Shown here one piece after another: positions 11,548 to 23,320 of a DNA stretch of 64,000 bases. The first letter of the stretch is position 1. Every line of letters begins with the position of its first letter. The notes under the pieces were generated by a model. It had not been told where the DNA came from. It searched no databases and worked only from the letters and a program-made list of their open reading frames with translations. Both the position numbers and the translations under genes were made by a program. This stretch comes from Moniliella sp. 'wahieum' (lineage: Eukaryota; Basidiomycota; Moniliellomycetes; Moniliellales; Moniliellaceae): positions 708,226-772,225 of the forward strand of contig RSEE01000022.1 of NCBI GenBank assembly GCA_003971905.1, written 5' to 3'.

Positions 11548-12814
11548 CCATTAGAGACACGGCTTCGGTTCGCGCGTTAGGACAGGTTGCCGAAGGGTGG
11601 AGGCTAGGTTATATCGAAACCAGAGGACTCCACCTCTCTATCTACGAGTTGAGCCCGCGAACAATCATTAAGGCGGCCCCCGCAGCAGCTCTTGGACCCC
11701 CTTCAACGGATCCTCATGAACCATACTTACGCATTTACCACTACGCTATCGAGCCGCGATAGGAGCAGCTGTAGGATCACAGAGTCTCCGCTGCGAAAGC
11801 ACAAACCAAAAGGGTAGAAGGCGAACAAGGCAGACATCTCCTCCACTATTACTATAGGTTGCATGCTGGACTAGTATATCAACGCCTCTGGCGTTCCAGT
11901 GCTCGACTATATACCCAACAGAGAGAGTTTTGTCCTCGTCGCTGGTGGTTCATACACCTGCTTCACAGTTTGATGCGGCATTCCTATTGAGACTCTTCAT
12001 CCTCGTTGGTAGCGTCCAAAACAGATGCGTGGGACGGGCGAATGGTCCGCGTAATGGGCCTATGCCGTCTCGCGCCCTCCCAGCGGTATGCTGACGGGGC
12101 AGCACCCACAGCAGCCCGGCGGTGTTAAGCTATCACTTGAGCCAGTGTGTCGGCTTAGAGCTGCTCTGTGCTCGCTTGTCCCAGGCGCAATAAATCGAGG
12201 TTTCCGTGGCCCTTTGGAGGGATTTTCAATGCGTACTTCACCAGGACATGCTTGAGATGCGCAACGTGCCGAATAGTACCGATTCAAACCAAGATTTGGT
12301 GGTTGATGCTGATGGCTTTTGAAGGTAACATATCCTGTCAGGCAATGCATGCGCGGCTAGCCACGAGCAACCATTGAATCGCCAAATGCTTTGCGGAGGG
12401 GGCGTACTGGGCGTTCTTTTGGCCCGGATATCAGCCAAGTATTGGGCGATCAGATTCGGCGCACCGGGGGGGCGAGGGAATTGCACCCTCTTGTTTCCTT
12501 GCCATTGAGGTAAGGCGAAACCAGAAGTCAAGCAGTGTTGGATTACTTCTTTGCGCAAAAGGACGTGTGAATAATGTCACGGCTGGTGGGGTTGTGTCTG
12601 TTTAACACGATTTTGGAAACGGGAGACTCTCTCCAAGACATCAATAGTGATGCCCTGGTATCAAGCTGGTCCCTCATCTGTTGTGTCTTGGCCCTTGCGT
12701 GCCCGGTGGATTCTTGAGGTGACTGATGTAGATGGGACCCAAGCGTAGCGGGGGGGCTCTTTGGACAGCACACACATCGATGATACCTGGGAGTCCGGAT
12801 GGCGCTTGAGGGTG
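11548..12814. other. Noncoding stretch, nothing supported
   Basis: Only short frames without domains. Possibly repeat-derived. Confidence 0.5.
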
Positions 12815-13015
12815 ATGCAATCGCACTGGTGGTGGTGGTGGTGGTGGTCTCATCCAACCAGAGCAACACCTCCAGAGGAACAGCAAGCAGCGAGTCGCCA
12901 CCGGGGGCTCAGCTGCGGAACAAGGAAAAACAGGAGAGAAAACAACAGAACTCCCAGGCCTGAGGAGGAACTGAAGGGACACATTAGCCAAAGCACGAGC
13001 CACCCGATGGCTCAA
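12815..13015 (+). repeat. Repeat pair member A (inverted copy near 31.9 kb)
   Basis: GCACTGGTGGTGGTGGTGGT, then CCAACCAG, GCGAGTCGCCACC, GCGGAACAAGGAAAAA, ACAGGAGAG, CCTGAG...GAACTGAAGGGACA, CCAAAGCACGAGCCACCCGA. The same blocks in the same order occur in reverse complement at 31785-31985. The shared coding-like RNKEK and PKHEPP peptides suggest an old retroelement gene. Confidence 0.8.
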
Positions 13016-13442
13016 CATGAACTGTCTGTCCGTTTACCTATTTCTCCCCATGCCAGGCAGTATGCGGGTCTTGTTTTGCAGGGCTGTGCGCTCGCTGAGC
13101 GTCCACCCGGAGCCCGAAGGCTGAGATTACCGTACGGTTACCAGTGACCGGTGAACAGTTAACGTTAAACGTACTTTAACATGCTTCGTGCGAGCGACCC
13201 TGCCTCGCACGGGCTTCAGCCGCCTCGCGTCGCAGGGCAGCACAGCATGCTCTCCAGCACCATGCTTCTGTTTTGGGGGTGATGCAGGATGCAGGATGAT
13301 CGATGATCGCTGAAACAGCGGCCCCAGGCCTCAATTTGATGTGTACAGTCAATTCACGCTCCACAAATCTCAGCTCGATCGATCCCTGGGAATCCGACCC
13401 CTGGTGGAGAAGCGACCACACAGCTGCATCCCTTTTAGGCGA

Positions 13443-14294
13443 ACTGCATGCCCCCGCCCACCACCTTTCCTGCCATCATCTTTCTCTTGAACCAGTACTG
13501 CCACTCTACAATGCCTCCCTCCCGCACCGTCAGGACGTCCCAGGCATCTCGCACCAACAACACCGCTCGCCGCCGAGGGGCACACGACGTATCAACCCTG
13601 AGCCGGAGCCCGTGGTGGAGACTGTCGAAGGCGACGAACCGTCCCCTGAAGAACCACCTGGTGGCACCAGTGGGCTCAACAGCGATTCCGACGGCGACTC
13701 CGACGGCGGAGAGGGAAAAGAGGATACGGACCGAGAGTTACGTTGTAGTCCCCCCCCCCTGGTTCCCGTGTTGGTTCGTGAAATGATTATGCGGGGTCAA
13801 TTAAACCAGCAGACGACGACGATGTGAACAACGAAGAAGTTGCGCTGGATCTTGACGCTGACACCTTGTTCCCCCGCACAATGGACGCTGACGAAGAGAA
13901 CTCCGTTAACCAGGACGAATTTGCTAGCATTCCCTCTCCGATCTGGCCCTTTCGCCGGGGAATTGGATCCATAGTTCATCGATCCGCTCGTTACAAGGGC
14001 AACATGGATCACTCAGCGAGGGAATTCTATGCGATATATCAAGACTCTTCGGGTGCTCTTTTTTGTCAAACAATGCGAAGCAGGAATCGTTGGCTAGGGG
14101 CTTTACCATGTCTCCAACCCACACGCCGGTATTTCGAACGCTTGCTGGAGCACAAAAAGGTCAGGACCATCACAGCTCTCGCCGCACACTCCAGGATTAC
14201 TTTGTGCTATACTGACTCGCCACTGACAGAAATGGTACAAATGGCTCGCGGTATGGGTTTGTCTGCATCCCTAGAGCAGGATCGGCAACAATAA
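13443..14294 (+). CDS. Unrecognised acidic-N-terminus protein, possibly retroelement-derived
   Basis: Not recognised. Reading starts near 13511 (MPPSRTVRTSQASRTNNTAR), moves one frame into INPEPEPVVETVEGDEPSPE and a Asp/Ser/Gly-rich stretch (SDSDGDSDGGEGK), then into EEVALDLDADTLFPRTMDAD, NSVNQDEFASIPSPIWPF and FYAIYQDSSGALFCQTMRSR, ending at the TAA at 14292. An acidic disordered N-terminus followed by a short folded-looking part would fit a gag-like or ORF1-like protein, and the 12.8-kb repeat copy lies just upstream. That link is inference; no catalytic motif is visible. Confidence 0.35.
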
Positions 14295-15435
14295 GGATTT
14301 AGGCTTGGTTTTCCGTCCGCGAGCGGCTTGTTCCCCGCGAGGCCTGGAAGAGTTCACTTTTGACGGACAACTCCTGGCCCATATCGGTGGTGTGACAAAA
14401 AGTTTGTCCAAATTCTGTTGACGGTGTTCCTGAAGCCGACTTGCATGGTCGACCCTGCGTCGTCGCAATTTCGATTTGGCGGTACGTTTTATGTGCTTAC
14501 ACTGGTCATGACCTTGCTACCCCCTAACCTAACCCATTGCTTTGGAGAAGGTGGTCACAGGAGAGATGGTGGATGTGGGGTCCTGGGTGCTGAGGGGGCA
14601 TCAAGTTTGAAGCGCAACGTTTAAGGCAGCGATGGCGGAAGTTGATGTGTGGCCGCAGGCCAGCCAATGGACACCCTAACCCACCCCAAAATGCATTTGA
14701 TCGAACTTAGGATTAAACAAGTGCGAATTGCTTGGATATATACCCTTGGCGCAAACACGAGGTTAAGCTAAGTACTTCTATTATAGCGAGATTTGGATAC
14801 TGGCCAAACGAGGTACAGATTATGGCCGTGCTTTTAAACCATTTTTTCCGGGAACTTGGTTTATCCCATACCCACCCCGCAGCCGTGATTGAAACGGCAA
14901 CCCAGCAAGACCACACCTTGGTCGTAATATATGGAAGGAAGCTGTCCAAACGAAAGCGGAAGAACCGGCCAAGCAGAAAAGGAATTGATAACCTCAGTCC
15001 CTGCGCTCCAGGCTCAAGCTAGCGCCACTCTTTTTGTGGAGCAGTGGCGTGTATAAAGCCTGGGTGGCGAGAGCGAGAGACGGACGCCGATTTGCCAAGA
15101 CAACAAAACGTGGGGCCGCGTGTGGTTGAGACAACGTCGATCATGCGGCAACGCACGGCGGCAGCCATCGCTGCTTTCTCCATTTCATTTCCGCTGGCTG
15201 TGCGGGGCACTGCCTGGGGCGGCTGAAATGTTGCAAGCCCCGCAGGGGGCCACTGTCTCCGTCGCCGGGTGGCCCGCGGACGATTCCACATGCCACGCCC
15301 GGTGGCCAACCCTAACCGCCGCTCCCCGAGCGCTGAGCTAAGCGCAGCCGGAGCTGAGCAGCGCAGCCACCCCGCCCGGCTGCCGCGGCCACCACCACCT
15401 GTGCCGAACTGCTTCCCCTGCGCGCCTCGGCGACG
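14295..15435. other. Intergenic sequence upstream of the Ssh4-like gene
   Basis: No gene supported. It presumably holds the promoter of the gene starting at 15436; no clear element is seen. Confidence 0.5.
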
Positions 15436-17649
15436 ATGTCCGCCACCCGTCGCGTGTCGTCGCGCTGGGCGCACCTAGTGCGCTCCGCTTCATGCATGCC
15501 AGCCCTGCTCTCCTTCGCCCTTGTTCTCGCTGCCGCGCCCGCACCCGCCGCCGCCGCCCCTGTCCCGATGGTTGAAGACCCCGGCGAGACGCTGATCATT
15601 GTGCTCCCGTTGCTGATCCTGCTGGCAACGATGATGTGTGTATTGGTGCTCTTTGCGATCCTAGTCCTTATATTGCGTCGCAACGCCCGCATTGCCCTTT
15701 CGGATCTTCGCATGCCTGCCGACATTTTGCGCGATGAGGACGAGGCCGGTCCGCGCGCACTGCAGGAGAGGCAAGAGGCTTATCTTTCCTCCCTCGACGA
15801 CGCTTCGCGCCGTGGCTTCTTGCGTAGCCAAGCCTGGGCTCGCACTCATCCGATTGGCAGCGTTCCTACCGACATTACGCTCGGCCAGCTGCTGAGCATC
15901 CAAGAAAAGGGCGTAGCCGCCTGGTCTTTTGAGCCCGACTACGAGGCCAACCCACCTCTGTACGTCGAGGGTCGTACAGAAATCACATTTCTATCCGATG
16001 GAGATGGTCTTGCTCCTCAAGAAGGCGGTGCCGTGTGTGTACAGAGCAACCTGCCAATCCCGAAGCTCAACGAAGTGTACTACTTTGAGGTCAAGATGTT
16101 CAACAAGCCCGATTCAACCAACGTTGCCATTGGGCTGACGACCAAGCCGTACCCGAGCTTCCGTTTGCCTGGTAAGCGACCTACTCTCCTTCGCAACAGT
16201 AAAGACACTAACTTGACTTTTGTATGCAAAGGCCTGCTCAAGTACTCGATTGGCTACTATAGTCTAGATGGCACCAAGTGTCACAACCAGCCTTGGTCTG
16301 AGGAGCCATACAGTGTTCCTTACCGACAGGGGGATGTAATCGGTCTTGGCTATCGTCCTCGGCTGGGAGTGTCTTTTTTACCCGCAACGGCAAGCGTTTG
16401 AAGATGCGTTTGTGGGACTTAATCGACACAACTTCTTCCCCACTGTCGCCGCTGATGGGCCAGCTGAGGTGCATGTCAATCTGGGACAAGCCGGGTTCGT
16501 CTTTATCGAAGCAAATGTGAAAAAGTGGGGTTTGGCTCCCATGGTGGGTAACTTGCCTCCTCCTCCGGCCTACGGCGTGGACGGAGGTAGTGTCCTCATC
16601 CAAACCGCCGATGATGCTGAGGCTAGCAGAACAGCTGGACCGGCAGATGCGGAACTGCTACAGTCTCTCCCGCCTCCTCCCCCCATTTCACCTTTACTTG
16701 GCGCTGTGGAGGCGCTTCATGCCCCGTTGGAGGGAACCGCCCACCTTTTGCGCCCAGGAGTTAGCCAGGCTGGACCCAGTCGGGTTCCGATGCTGGACGA
16801 GGCGGAAGGGGGTGACGACAGTATGTCTATCTCCTCGGATCCGTCTTACTATGCTTTACCCACGCCACGGGAACATGGCATGGACATTTCTCTCCACTCG
16901 CTTTTGCCTCCCTCGGGCCCAAGTGACGGAGAGCAACGTACTCCACCCCCACCACCGCATGGTGTTACAAGTCATACCACCACCCATGCCGCGCCGAGAG
17001 ATTACTTCTCCCGTCCAACTTCACCGCCACCCTATTCTCCTTTTGCCAATGACCGCCGTCCTCCGTCTGGATGGGGCTCTCTCTTGAGTTGGATACGTCC
17101 AAGGACCGGAGGAAGCGAGGAGGCACCTTTAACTGGGGCTGGTTCCCTCCGCTTCCCTGCTGATCGTGCACAAATTATGCATCCTTCTGGGTCCGACACT
17201 AGCGGCGCGGGCCAAGTCAGCACTGCGTCTCGGGTGCCCCCACGGTCGCACACCTTGGCTGCGGCCTTGGTCAACTCACTCGAGCAGAGCGGACTATTTG
17301 TCCCCCTCCACCAGGCTCCGCACCTACAGCCCATCGCCCTCGCGTTGAGCCCCCACCACTGTGCCCCACGGGTACCCGCCCACCTGGTCCCAGCCCAGCC
17401 ACTCGACGACCTTCATCCATTGCGGTGTCCTCTCCTGCTTCGGTAACCTCACCTCACCCACCCCCGCTTGAAGAAAGGGCCGAATCCAATCATGGTCTAG
17501 GGTCTGATTCGGACTCGAGCAACCTTCTCGCACAGCAGGAGGAGGGGACGCAATCATCTCACATGGACCCACCACCTTCCTCTTCCAGCGACCTCACACC
17601 TACAATCTTGGTTCATGCGCCGTCGTCCGGGCCGTTGGGCTCGCCCTAG
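15436..17649 (+). CDS. Ssh4/Ear1-type SPRY membrane adaptor, frameshifted
   Basis: A likely endosomal/vacuolar adaptor that recruits the Rsp5 ubiquitin ligase to membrane proteins. The N-terminus has a signal-like hydrophobic stretch, then one strong transmembrane helix (about residues 50-76, LIIVLPLLILLATMMC onwards). The SPRY/B30.2 domain spans about residues 165-340: WSFEPDYEANPPLYVEGRTE, YYFEVKMFNKPDSTNVAIGL, LKYSIGYYSLDGTKCHNQ, GDVIGLGYRPR, then FFTRNGKR after correction. Two PY motifs (LPPPPAYG near 16560 and SPPPYSP near 17030) fit Rsp5 WW-domain binding. The tail is Ser/Pro-rich. Two bases are missing, one in the GGG near 16367 and one in the TTT near 16397; a third shift lies near 17330. 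Stop TAG is at 17647. Confidence 0.87.
16172..16231 (+). other. 60-nt intron within the SPRY domain
   Basis: GTAAGC donor, ACTAACTTGAC branch region and AAAG acceptor. Splicing joins FRLPG to LLKYSIGYY. The length is a multiple of three with no stop, so retention would stay in frame. Confidence 0.8.
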
Positions 17650-19281
17650 CAACCCCATCTGGTCTGATCGAACTTTCTTTCGTACTTTGCCCTGTCCCGT
17701 TTTCCTTGGTTGTGTTGCATGCACGGACTTCTCTATTGGTTTACGTGGTTGTGACGTAGCTCTGAAAGTTCTGTGGCTCACTCGTGACAGTCATGGGTCA
17801 TGCACGAATCGATGTAGTTGATTCAAGTTGGAGACGACTAACAGGTGTTGTGAATAAGTGTGTATAGAGTACTACTAGTAGGATCTCAATCGTTAAAGGT
17901 TGAGGGTTTCTCAGAAGTCCGCACTTAGGTTCGATGTCGGTAGCAAAAATCTGCTGTTTCGTTCATAGCCTGAGCATCACCGTAAGTTTCCGATCGACTC
18001 TGCAAGTGGCCTGGCGAACTGATGGATCCTCAAAAAAGGACACAAGAAGGCATCAGGCAGAGAACAGAAGCAAAGGGAAGGGAGAGCGAGAGACACAGGA
18101 TGCAGAATTGGAAATTGGAGCGAGCTTAGTCATTCGGTGACACCACACCTACTAATTTAACTAACCGTCATCACGCTTGGTTGGCCTGCAGAGCACAGCA
18201 CAGTTCTACTGTTCGCCATGTGCAGAGCAGGCGGGCCTTCGCTTGGATCGGACCATCTCGTGTCCACCGCAGCCCGTAACACAGGGAGGACGGGCAAGTA
18301 AACATACGAGGCAAACGAAGGCCAGGGTGTGAAGAACTCTCTGCGTGCGTGCGAGGCTCTGTCGCTGAATCGAGGGCAATGACGGGAAGAATGAAGTCGG
18401 TATAAGTGACCAGTGGAGAGACTGCATCGCCACCACACGTCTGGTACCAGCATTGACAGTATTAGTACCCTGGCCGAAAAACAAATGGAAGCCCGGCTAA
18501 GCCTTCTCCGGCCTCAATGGTTGGATCGTCTGTGGGCTACCTCATCGATGCATATGCCGATTTATCGTAGTGAATGAGAAGTGGCGGAAGCCTGGGCAAA
18601 GCCAGCACCCACACCTTTCGATATTGAGAGGGATGCGTTGAGTGGGCCAAAACTGGTCCCAATTGCAAGAAGTGCTGCATTTGGGAGGTCATTGTCAAGT
18701 CAAGTGGGAAGCGGATGGTTGGTGGTAGCAGTATAGTCGTTTCCACCTGCAATTCAAAAACAGGGGCTCTGCGAGGTGCGAATATATAGCCGAGCCAGAG
18801 AAGAGGCGCCCGCTGACCCTCTCACAGCACAGGCGGAGTGGGGATATATAAATATCCATTCCGAGGATGCCCAGCTGCGGCGCAAGACCAGTGGTGCAGC
18901 TGGAAAGTTGCCTGTCTCAGGCTCAGCGCTAAGGGACGATCGGTAGGGCAGGTAATGTGCAGACCCATGAAGTGCATGAAGCGAAGCTCGACCGTCGCGG
19001 GTTTTGTTGTCCCGGACGTGAATATATGAATCTCTTCTCGATTAGTCTTGAGAGAGGCCTGGGAGTTTTTGCCGACTTCCCATCCGTATACTCCTCGGTC
19101 ACATCTCAATCACTCCCTGCTCCCATAGTACCTATGTCAACCAACCTCTCTAAGCCAAGCTTTCACTGCGATACACGCAATCGACTGTGATTTCGCCGCC
19201 ATTCAACGGTGTCATTTATTGGCGGGAACGTATATAGATTGGTTGTAACCGTAAATTTAGAGCCTTCAGGTGTTGTGACAG
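17650..19281. other. Intergenic sequence with partial copy of the dispersed repeat
   Basis: No gene supported. At about 18145-18300, AATTTAACTAACCGTCATCA, TGCAGAGCAGGCGGGCCTTC and CGCTTGGATCGGAC match the 3' part of the repeat at 6265-6400. Confidence 0.6.
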
Positions 19282-19380
19282 TTCGGGTTAGCTCAGATGG
19301 GAGAGCGTGAGATTGAAGTCTTCTTCATAACAGATCCTTCGGATTCCTCAAGGTCCCCGGTTCGATCCCGGGACACGACA
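19282..19380 (+). tRNA. tRNA-Phe (GAA) with intron
   Basis: D arm GCTC...GAGC, anticodon loop TT-GAA-G, an intron of about 27 nt after position 37, AGGTC variable loop, and a perfect T arm (CCCGG TTCGATC CCGGG, sharing the C at 61). A run of seven T follows at 19382-19388 (Pol III terminator). The acceptor stem has two mismatches and the anticodon stem one, which may reflect the indel and base errors seen across the window. Intron position and terminator make a real gene likely. Confidence 0.8.
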
Positions 19381-19572
19381 CTTTTTTTCACTTTTTGCCA
19401 TTCCCAACGCAAATGACCAAAAATCGCCTTTCAATCTTTTTCAAGTCTTCAATGGAAACGGCAGGTGGGTGAGAAGCTCAACAAACAAAGCATTTATCGT
19501 GTCGCTGGTAATGTTGGCGGATGATTTTACAAATGCAATGGGTCCACAAACACAGGTTAGTTGGGAAAAAAA

Positions 19573-19662
19573 TGCTTCCAAGGGGAATCGAACCCTGTCA
19601 CATCGACGTCGTTTAGGCACGGGGCCAGTCTGGCAACGTGTATACCACTAACCCATGAAAGC
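19573..19662 (-). tRNA. tRNA, probably Gly (GCC) with intron
   Basis: On the minus strand, the acceptor stem GCTTTCA pairs with TGGAAGC, followed by discriminator A. The D arm resembles fungal tRNA-Gly (GGGTTAGTGGTA), and TT-GCC-A gives a GCC anticodon. About 20 extra bases fit an intron after position 37. The T loop GGGTTCGATTCCC is present, and seven T follow immediately on the minus strand. The T and anticodon stems pair imperfectly, so the isotype is tentative. Confidence 0.6.
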
Positions 19663-20029
19663 GCTGTATCGTTCGCTGCGGAGTTGTTTAATTTAACCCT
19701 AGAGGTGGTGGTTGTCTTGTTTCTTCGTATGTGAAAGCTAAACTATGGCCTGTATTGGAATAGCGAACAGGAAACATTAGGAAGAGGTCTAGAGTGATTG
19801 TTGGGTACAAGAAGCCATCCTGACACAACCACGTCCGCCGTGCCACTCTTTCATCGACGTTCACCTGGTTCTCTATCGTGCCGAGGGCCAGAGAATGGAC
19901 ATTTACCCCACCTGCAATTATGGCCAAAAGGGTTGCACCGATTGCCCGAGCTTCTGTGGCAATTCTTTTCGCAAGCTCGTCGAAGCTCTCAGCCTCGGCC
20001 ACGCCAACGACCAGCCCAGCGCCGCCCGG

Positions 20030-22373
20030 ATGATGCGGATCGTGAGTGCCCGCGCACTTGCGCTGCCCCTCGCGTGTCCCTCTGCGCGCCAGCGAGTGCC
20101 CGAAGACTCCATGTGTACCCTGCATGTCTGAACCGGCGATGCGCCCTAGGCCCATGGGCAACGCCTGCCGCGGAAAGCCAGCTCGACCTCGGTACCGTCG
20201 CCGCTACTGTGGTGGCCTCCCTCGCACGGGAAGACTGACTGTTGCGTCTGCCGTTCCTTCTGATGCGATACCCTCACACGATGGGTTTCGGTGCCTACCC
20301 ATCGACAGGGGCCTCGTCGAGAACCTGGTTCGGCAACTTACTGCCCGCAATGCCCTTCGTCTCGATACCAACAATAGCACTGAACCGTTGAAGCCCTCCT
20401 CCGTGCAGCGTGCTGCCTACCGACACTTTTTTACCGAGCGTGAATCGTTCAGGCATCGCAAGAGCCTTCCTTGGGCGTCTCTGTTCCGCCGCGAACCTGG
20501 CTTTCTCTCCCCATGCTCCGGGCACGTCGACCCTGATTGGGGGCGAAAACCGGCGGGGGCAAAACACTTGCGTATTTGCTTCCCTTGCTGCAACGATTGT
20601 TGGCAACGCCGATTGATTCTGAGAAGAGTACGGAGGTGCTCCAAACGGGCGATCGGGGGATGGAGATGGAGAGGAAGAGGAAGGTGAAGAGGAATGGACC
20701 GAGGAAGAAATGGCCTCGTTTGACCCTACGTCCGGCGAAGAGGACATGGGGATCTTGTCGGGTGGTCGGATGAGGAAGTGGAAGACTTGGAAGCGTTTAT
20801 GAAGGCCAAGGCCAAGGCCCAGTTCATTCCCAAAGCCAGCGATGTCAGGGGGGGATTCGAATCCGATTCGGAGGCTGCGATGCGCGAACGAGAGGCGGTC
20901 GCATTGAAAGAGGAGTTAAATGCGTGGAATCCCAAGACCAAGAAAGAGCCTGACTTTGTTGTTTTGCCGCGGAGCGTCATCCTTGCCCCGACGCATGAAC
21001 TGGCGCGGCAAATCGAGGCCAACGTCAAATCCTTAGCACGGAAGGTGCCGCTCCGTACTCTCTGTACCAGCCGAGCCAAGTGGATCGAAACGCTGAGGAA
21101 GGACGTGCGAAAGATGAAGGAGGGAAATGGGGCGAGGTGCGGCCAGTGGATGTGCTGGTCAGCACCCCGGCCGGCTACTGGACTTGGTCACTTCGCCAAC
21201 CGAGAGCCGAGAAGTTCAAGGCACTCCATGAAAAGCATACCCGCTCCCTCGATGTGCTGGCAGCCGAGCAACTTGAGAAGCAGTACGAAAAGGCACGAAA
21301 GAATCAACTTATCTCCCTTGATGGAGTAAAGGCATTTGTGTGTGATGAGGCGGACACGTTGTGGGACGTGTACCACTACGAGAGCACACGTCAACTTGTC
21401 CGGATGGTGTACGATGACCGTATTCAAGCCTGGCGAGAAGGGGGGGACTTTCTACCCCTCGCTCCGGCCGATGTCATTCATGTTACGGCATCGGTCACAC
21501 CGCCTTTAAGAAACAGCTGACCAACCGGTTCCCAGCGACGGTCAATGTGTTGTCCAACTTCCTTCACCAGCTGCCCTCCACGGTGCGGGTTAAGTATGTT
21601 CCTACCCTACCCACCTTCAACGATGCGTTTGTCAACCAAGTGGCGGAGGCACTCGATTCCGATCCTACTGGCCGGTCCAAAGTCCTGGTCGTAACAGAAA
21701 AACGCGAGTCGGTCCAGTGGGCGGCCAAAGTGCTCGACCGGGTCAAGATTCCGTATGTAACCTAAATTGCCCTTGGTGTGATTCGAGCCAAACTAACGTT
21801 CGAGTGCAGGAACTGTTCTTTGGTGAGCGAGTCGCGCGAATACAGTATCACCAGCAACGAGGATATGGCCGGGTTTGTTCTCGATCCGCGGCGGATGACG
21901 CTGGATGGCGAAACAGGTTCCGACGCGGGTGCTATGAAACGGAAATCTTCTCCCCTGCTCCCAAAAGAAGAAGAAGGAAGAACCTCGTGTTCTCATCACC
22001 ACTTCTCACCTAACTCGAGGCATTGACTTTTCGCCTTTGGTGACCCACGTGATTGTGCCCGACTCGAAGCCCAAGGCATTGGCCAAAATTGTGCCGACCA
22101 TGTCGGAGCGACATGTGACGGACACGATGGAGCTCTTGCACCGTGCTGGCCGGGTGGGACGGGCGGGTGAGGGCCACATTGGTGTTGCTGGACAAGGTGG
22201 ATGTTGAGACTGGCCAACCGTTGATCAGCAAGCAAGATCGCGCCCGTGGTACCTCCTCGGTCCGGTTCCAGAAAGGTACGTACTATCCGGCCGACCAAGC
22301 TGAGCGATTGGGAGAAAAAGGTGCACCGGCCTCAAAAAGACTGGACAAGCTACAAGAGACGAAAGTGATGTGA
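20030..22373 (+). CDS. Mrh4-like DEAD-box RNA helicase, frameshifted
   Basis: An ATP-dependent RNA helicase, likely mitochondrial (Mrh4 group, large-subunit ribosome assembly). The proposed start MMRIVSARALALPLACPS is basic and lacks acidic residues, like a presequence. Motifs in order: Q-like region near 20390 (LKPSSVQ), motif I GAKTGGGKT near 20540, an acidic insert of about 90 residues (EEEEGEEEW...WSDEEVEDLEAF), motif Ia PTHELARQ near 20991, STPAG near 21160, motif II VCDEADTLWD near 21340, motif III-like HVTASVTP near 21478, LVVTEKRES, then LITTSHLTRGIDFSPLV near 21995 and motif VI HRAGRVGRAGE near 22139. It ends LDKLQETKVM. Frame changes occur near 20560, 20760 (GGG, one G lost), 21130, 21515, 21990 and 22165. 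The start could also lie further upstream at 19895. Confidence 0.87.
21757..21809 (+). other. 53-nt intron in the helicase gene
   Basis: GTAACC donor, CTAAC branch site 17 nt before the CAG acceptor. It contains an in-frame stop. It splits the helicase C-terminal RecA-like domain after KIPY. Confidence 0.7.
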
Positions 22374-22654
22374 ACGCATTGCATCGGGTTGGTTCTTCCC
22401 TCCGTACTTGCTTGCATACACACGCACACACACTTGTTATGTACACTACTTCAACACCACATTGGACCATCTATATCTTGTTTTGGCAGGCTCCACGGAG
22501 CCCATGCTGGTGTTAGAGTAGAAGGAGGGAAAGTATAAACAGTATGGGTACACTATAATAAAACAAGAGTCCGTAGTCCTTACAGTAAGAGGTTGTAAGT
22601 CTTGGTCCGAGAAGTCGGGAGCTAGGACCTTGGAGGGGGGGTGGATCAGGATGA

Positions 22655-23320
22655 TCAGTTACTGCATGGGGGCTCGAAACCCCGAGCCGACAGGGGAGGG
22701 AGGAGGCAACGTGCGTCCAGATGCGGAGGCTTCCATTCGCTGGGTGCATCTGGCCACCATGGGTCCAGCCAGGCGGAAATTGAGTCGGCCAGCCCGGCCA
22801 TTGGCTGCCCACCCGAGGAGGGCGTGTGATGGACTTGATTGCGGGCGAGTGCGGGGGGTGGAGAGGAGAGGATGCGTTTCTTGAGGGGGGAGACGCGGAC
22901 GCGGAGCCGGTGCGCTGTGAAAGGAGCCGACGGAGGAGGCAGAAGAGACTGTTGTAGTGGGAGAGGAGGCCGATGAGGCCTCGGAAGCAGAGGGAGTGGG
23001 GGGGGGTCGCAAGCCATCGGTGGAAGGTGGACGAGACGCGGCGGACTCAGAGCCCGAAAGGCAGCAGGCGGCTGGGGCGGTTTGCGGCTGAGCTCAGTCC
23101 AGCCCATTGCAGGGGGGGAGGAGAGGTGATGTTCGTGCTGGGTGCCACTGCACAGAAAGCCACGGCGCTCGCAGGAAAAGCAGCGGTAGGTGGTGGATGC
23201 GCCTCGGCTGGAGTACACTGGATGGGCCCGAGGTGGGTTATTGTCGACCGTGGGGGCGAGGGGCAGGTCGCAGGGGGCGTGTTGGCGCAGCAAGGAGGCG
23301 GTCTGGTGTGTGCGCTGCAT
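22655..23320 (-). CDS. Doubtful minus-strand gene, disordered product
   Basis: Not recognised. The end reads GLADSISAWLDPWWPDAPSE..LSARGFEPPCSN, plausible for a C-terminus. Upstream a neighbouring frame gives a Ser/Ala-rich low-complexity run (PSASEASSASSPTTTVSSAS), typical of disordered fungal proteins. The two would join by one base change near 22900-23000. It may begin further upstream, near 23657. No domain or splice site decides it, and GC-rich sequence can give such frames by chance. Confidence 0.3.
   Translation of the reverse strand: MQRTHQTASLLRQHAPCDLPLAPTVDNNPPRAHPVYSSRGASTTYRCFSCERRGFLCSGTQHEHHLSSPPAMGWTELSRKPPQPPAAFRALSPPRLVHLPPMACDPPPLPLLPRPHRPPLPLQQSLLPPPSAPFTAHRLRVRVSPLKKRILSSPPPALARNQVHHTPSSGGQPMAGLADSISAWLDPWWPDAPSEWKPPHLDARCLLPPLSARGFEPPCSN

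Noticed and set aside
19688-20161. 157-codon minus-strand frame with ESFDELAKRIATEARAIG
   Set aside because: Overlaps the helicase N-terminal region and has no domain; likely an antisense shadow, though the peptide looks unusually protein-like.
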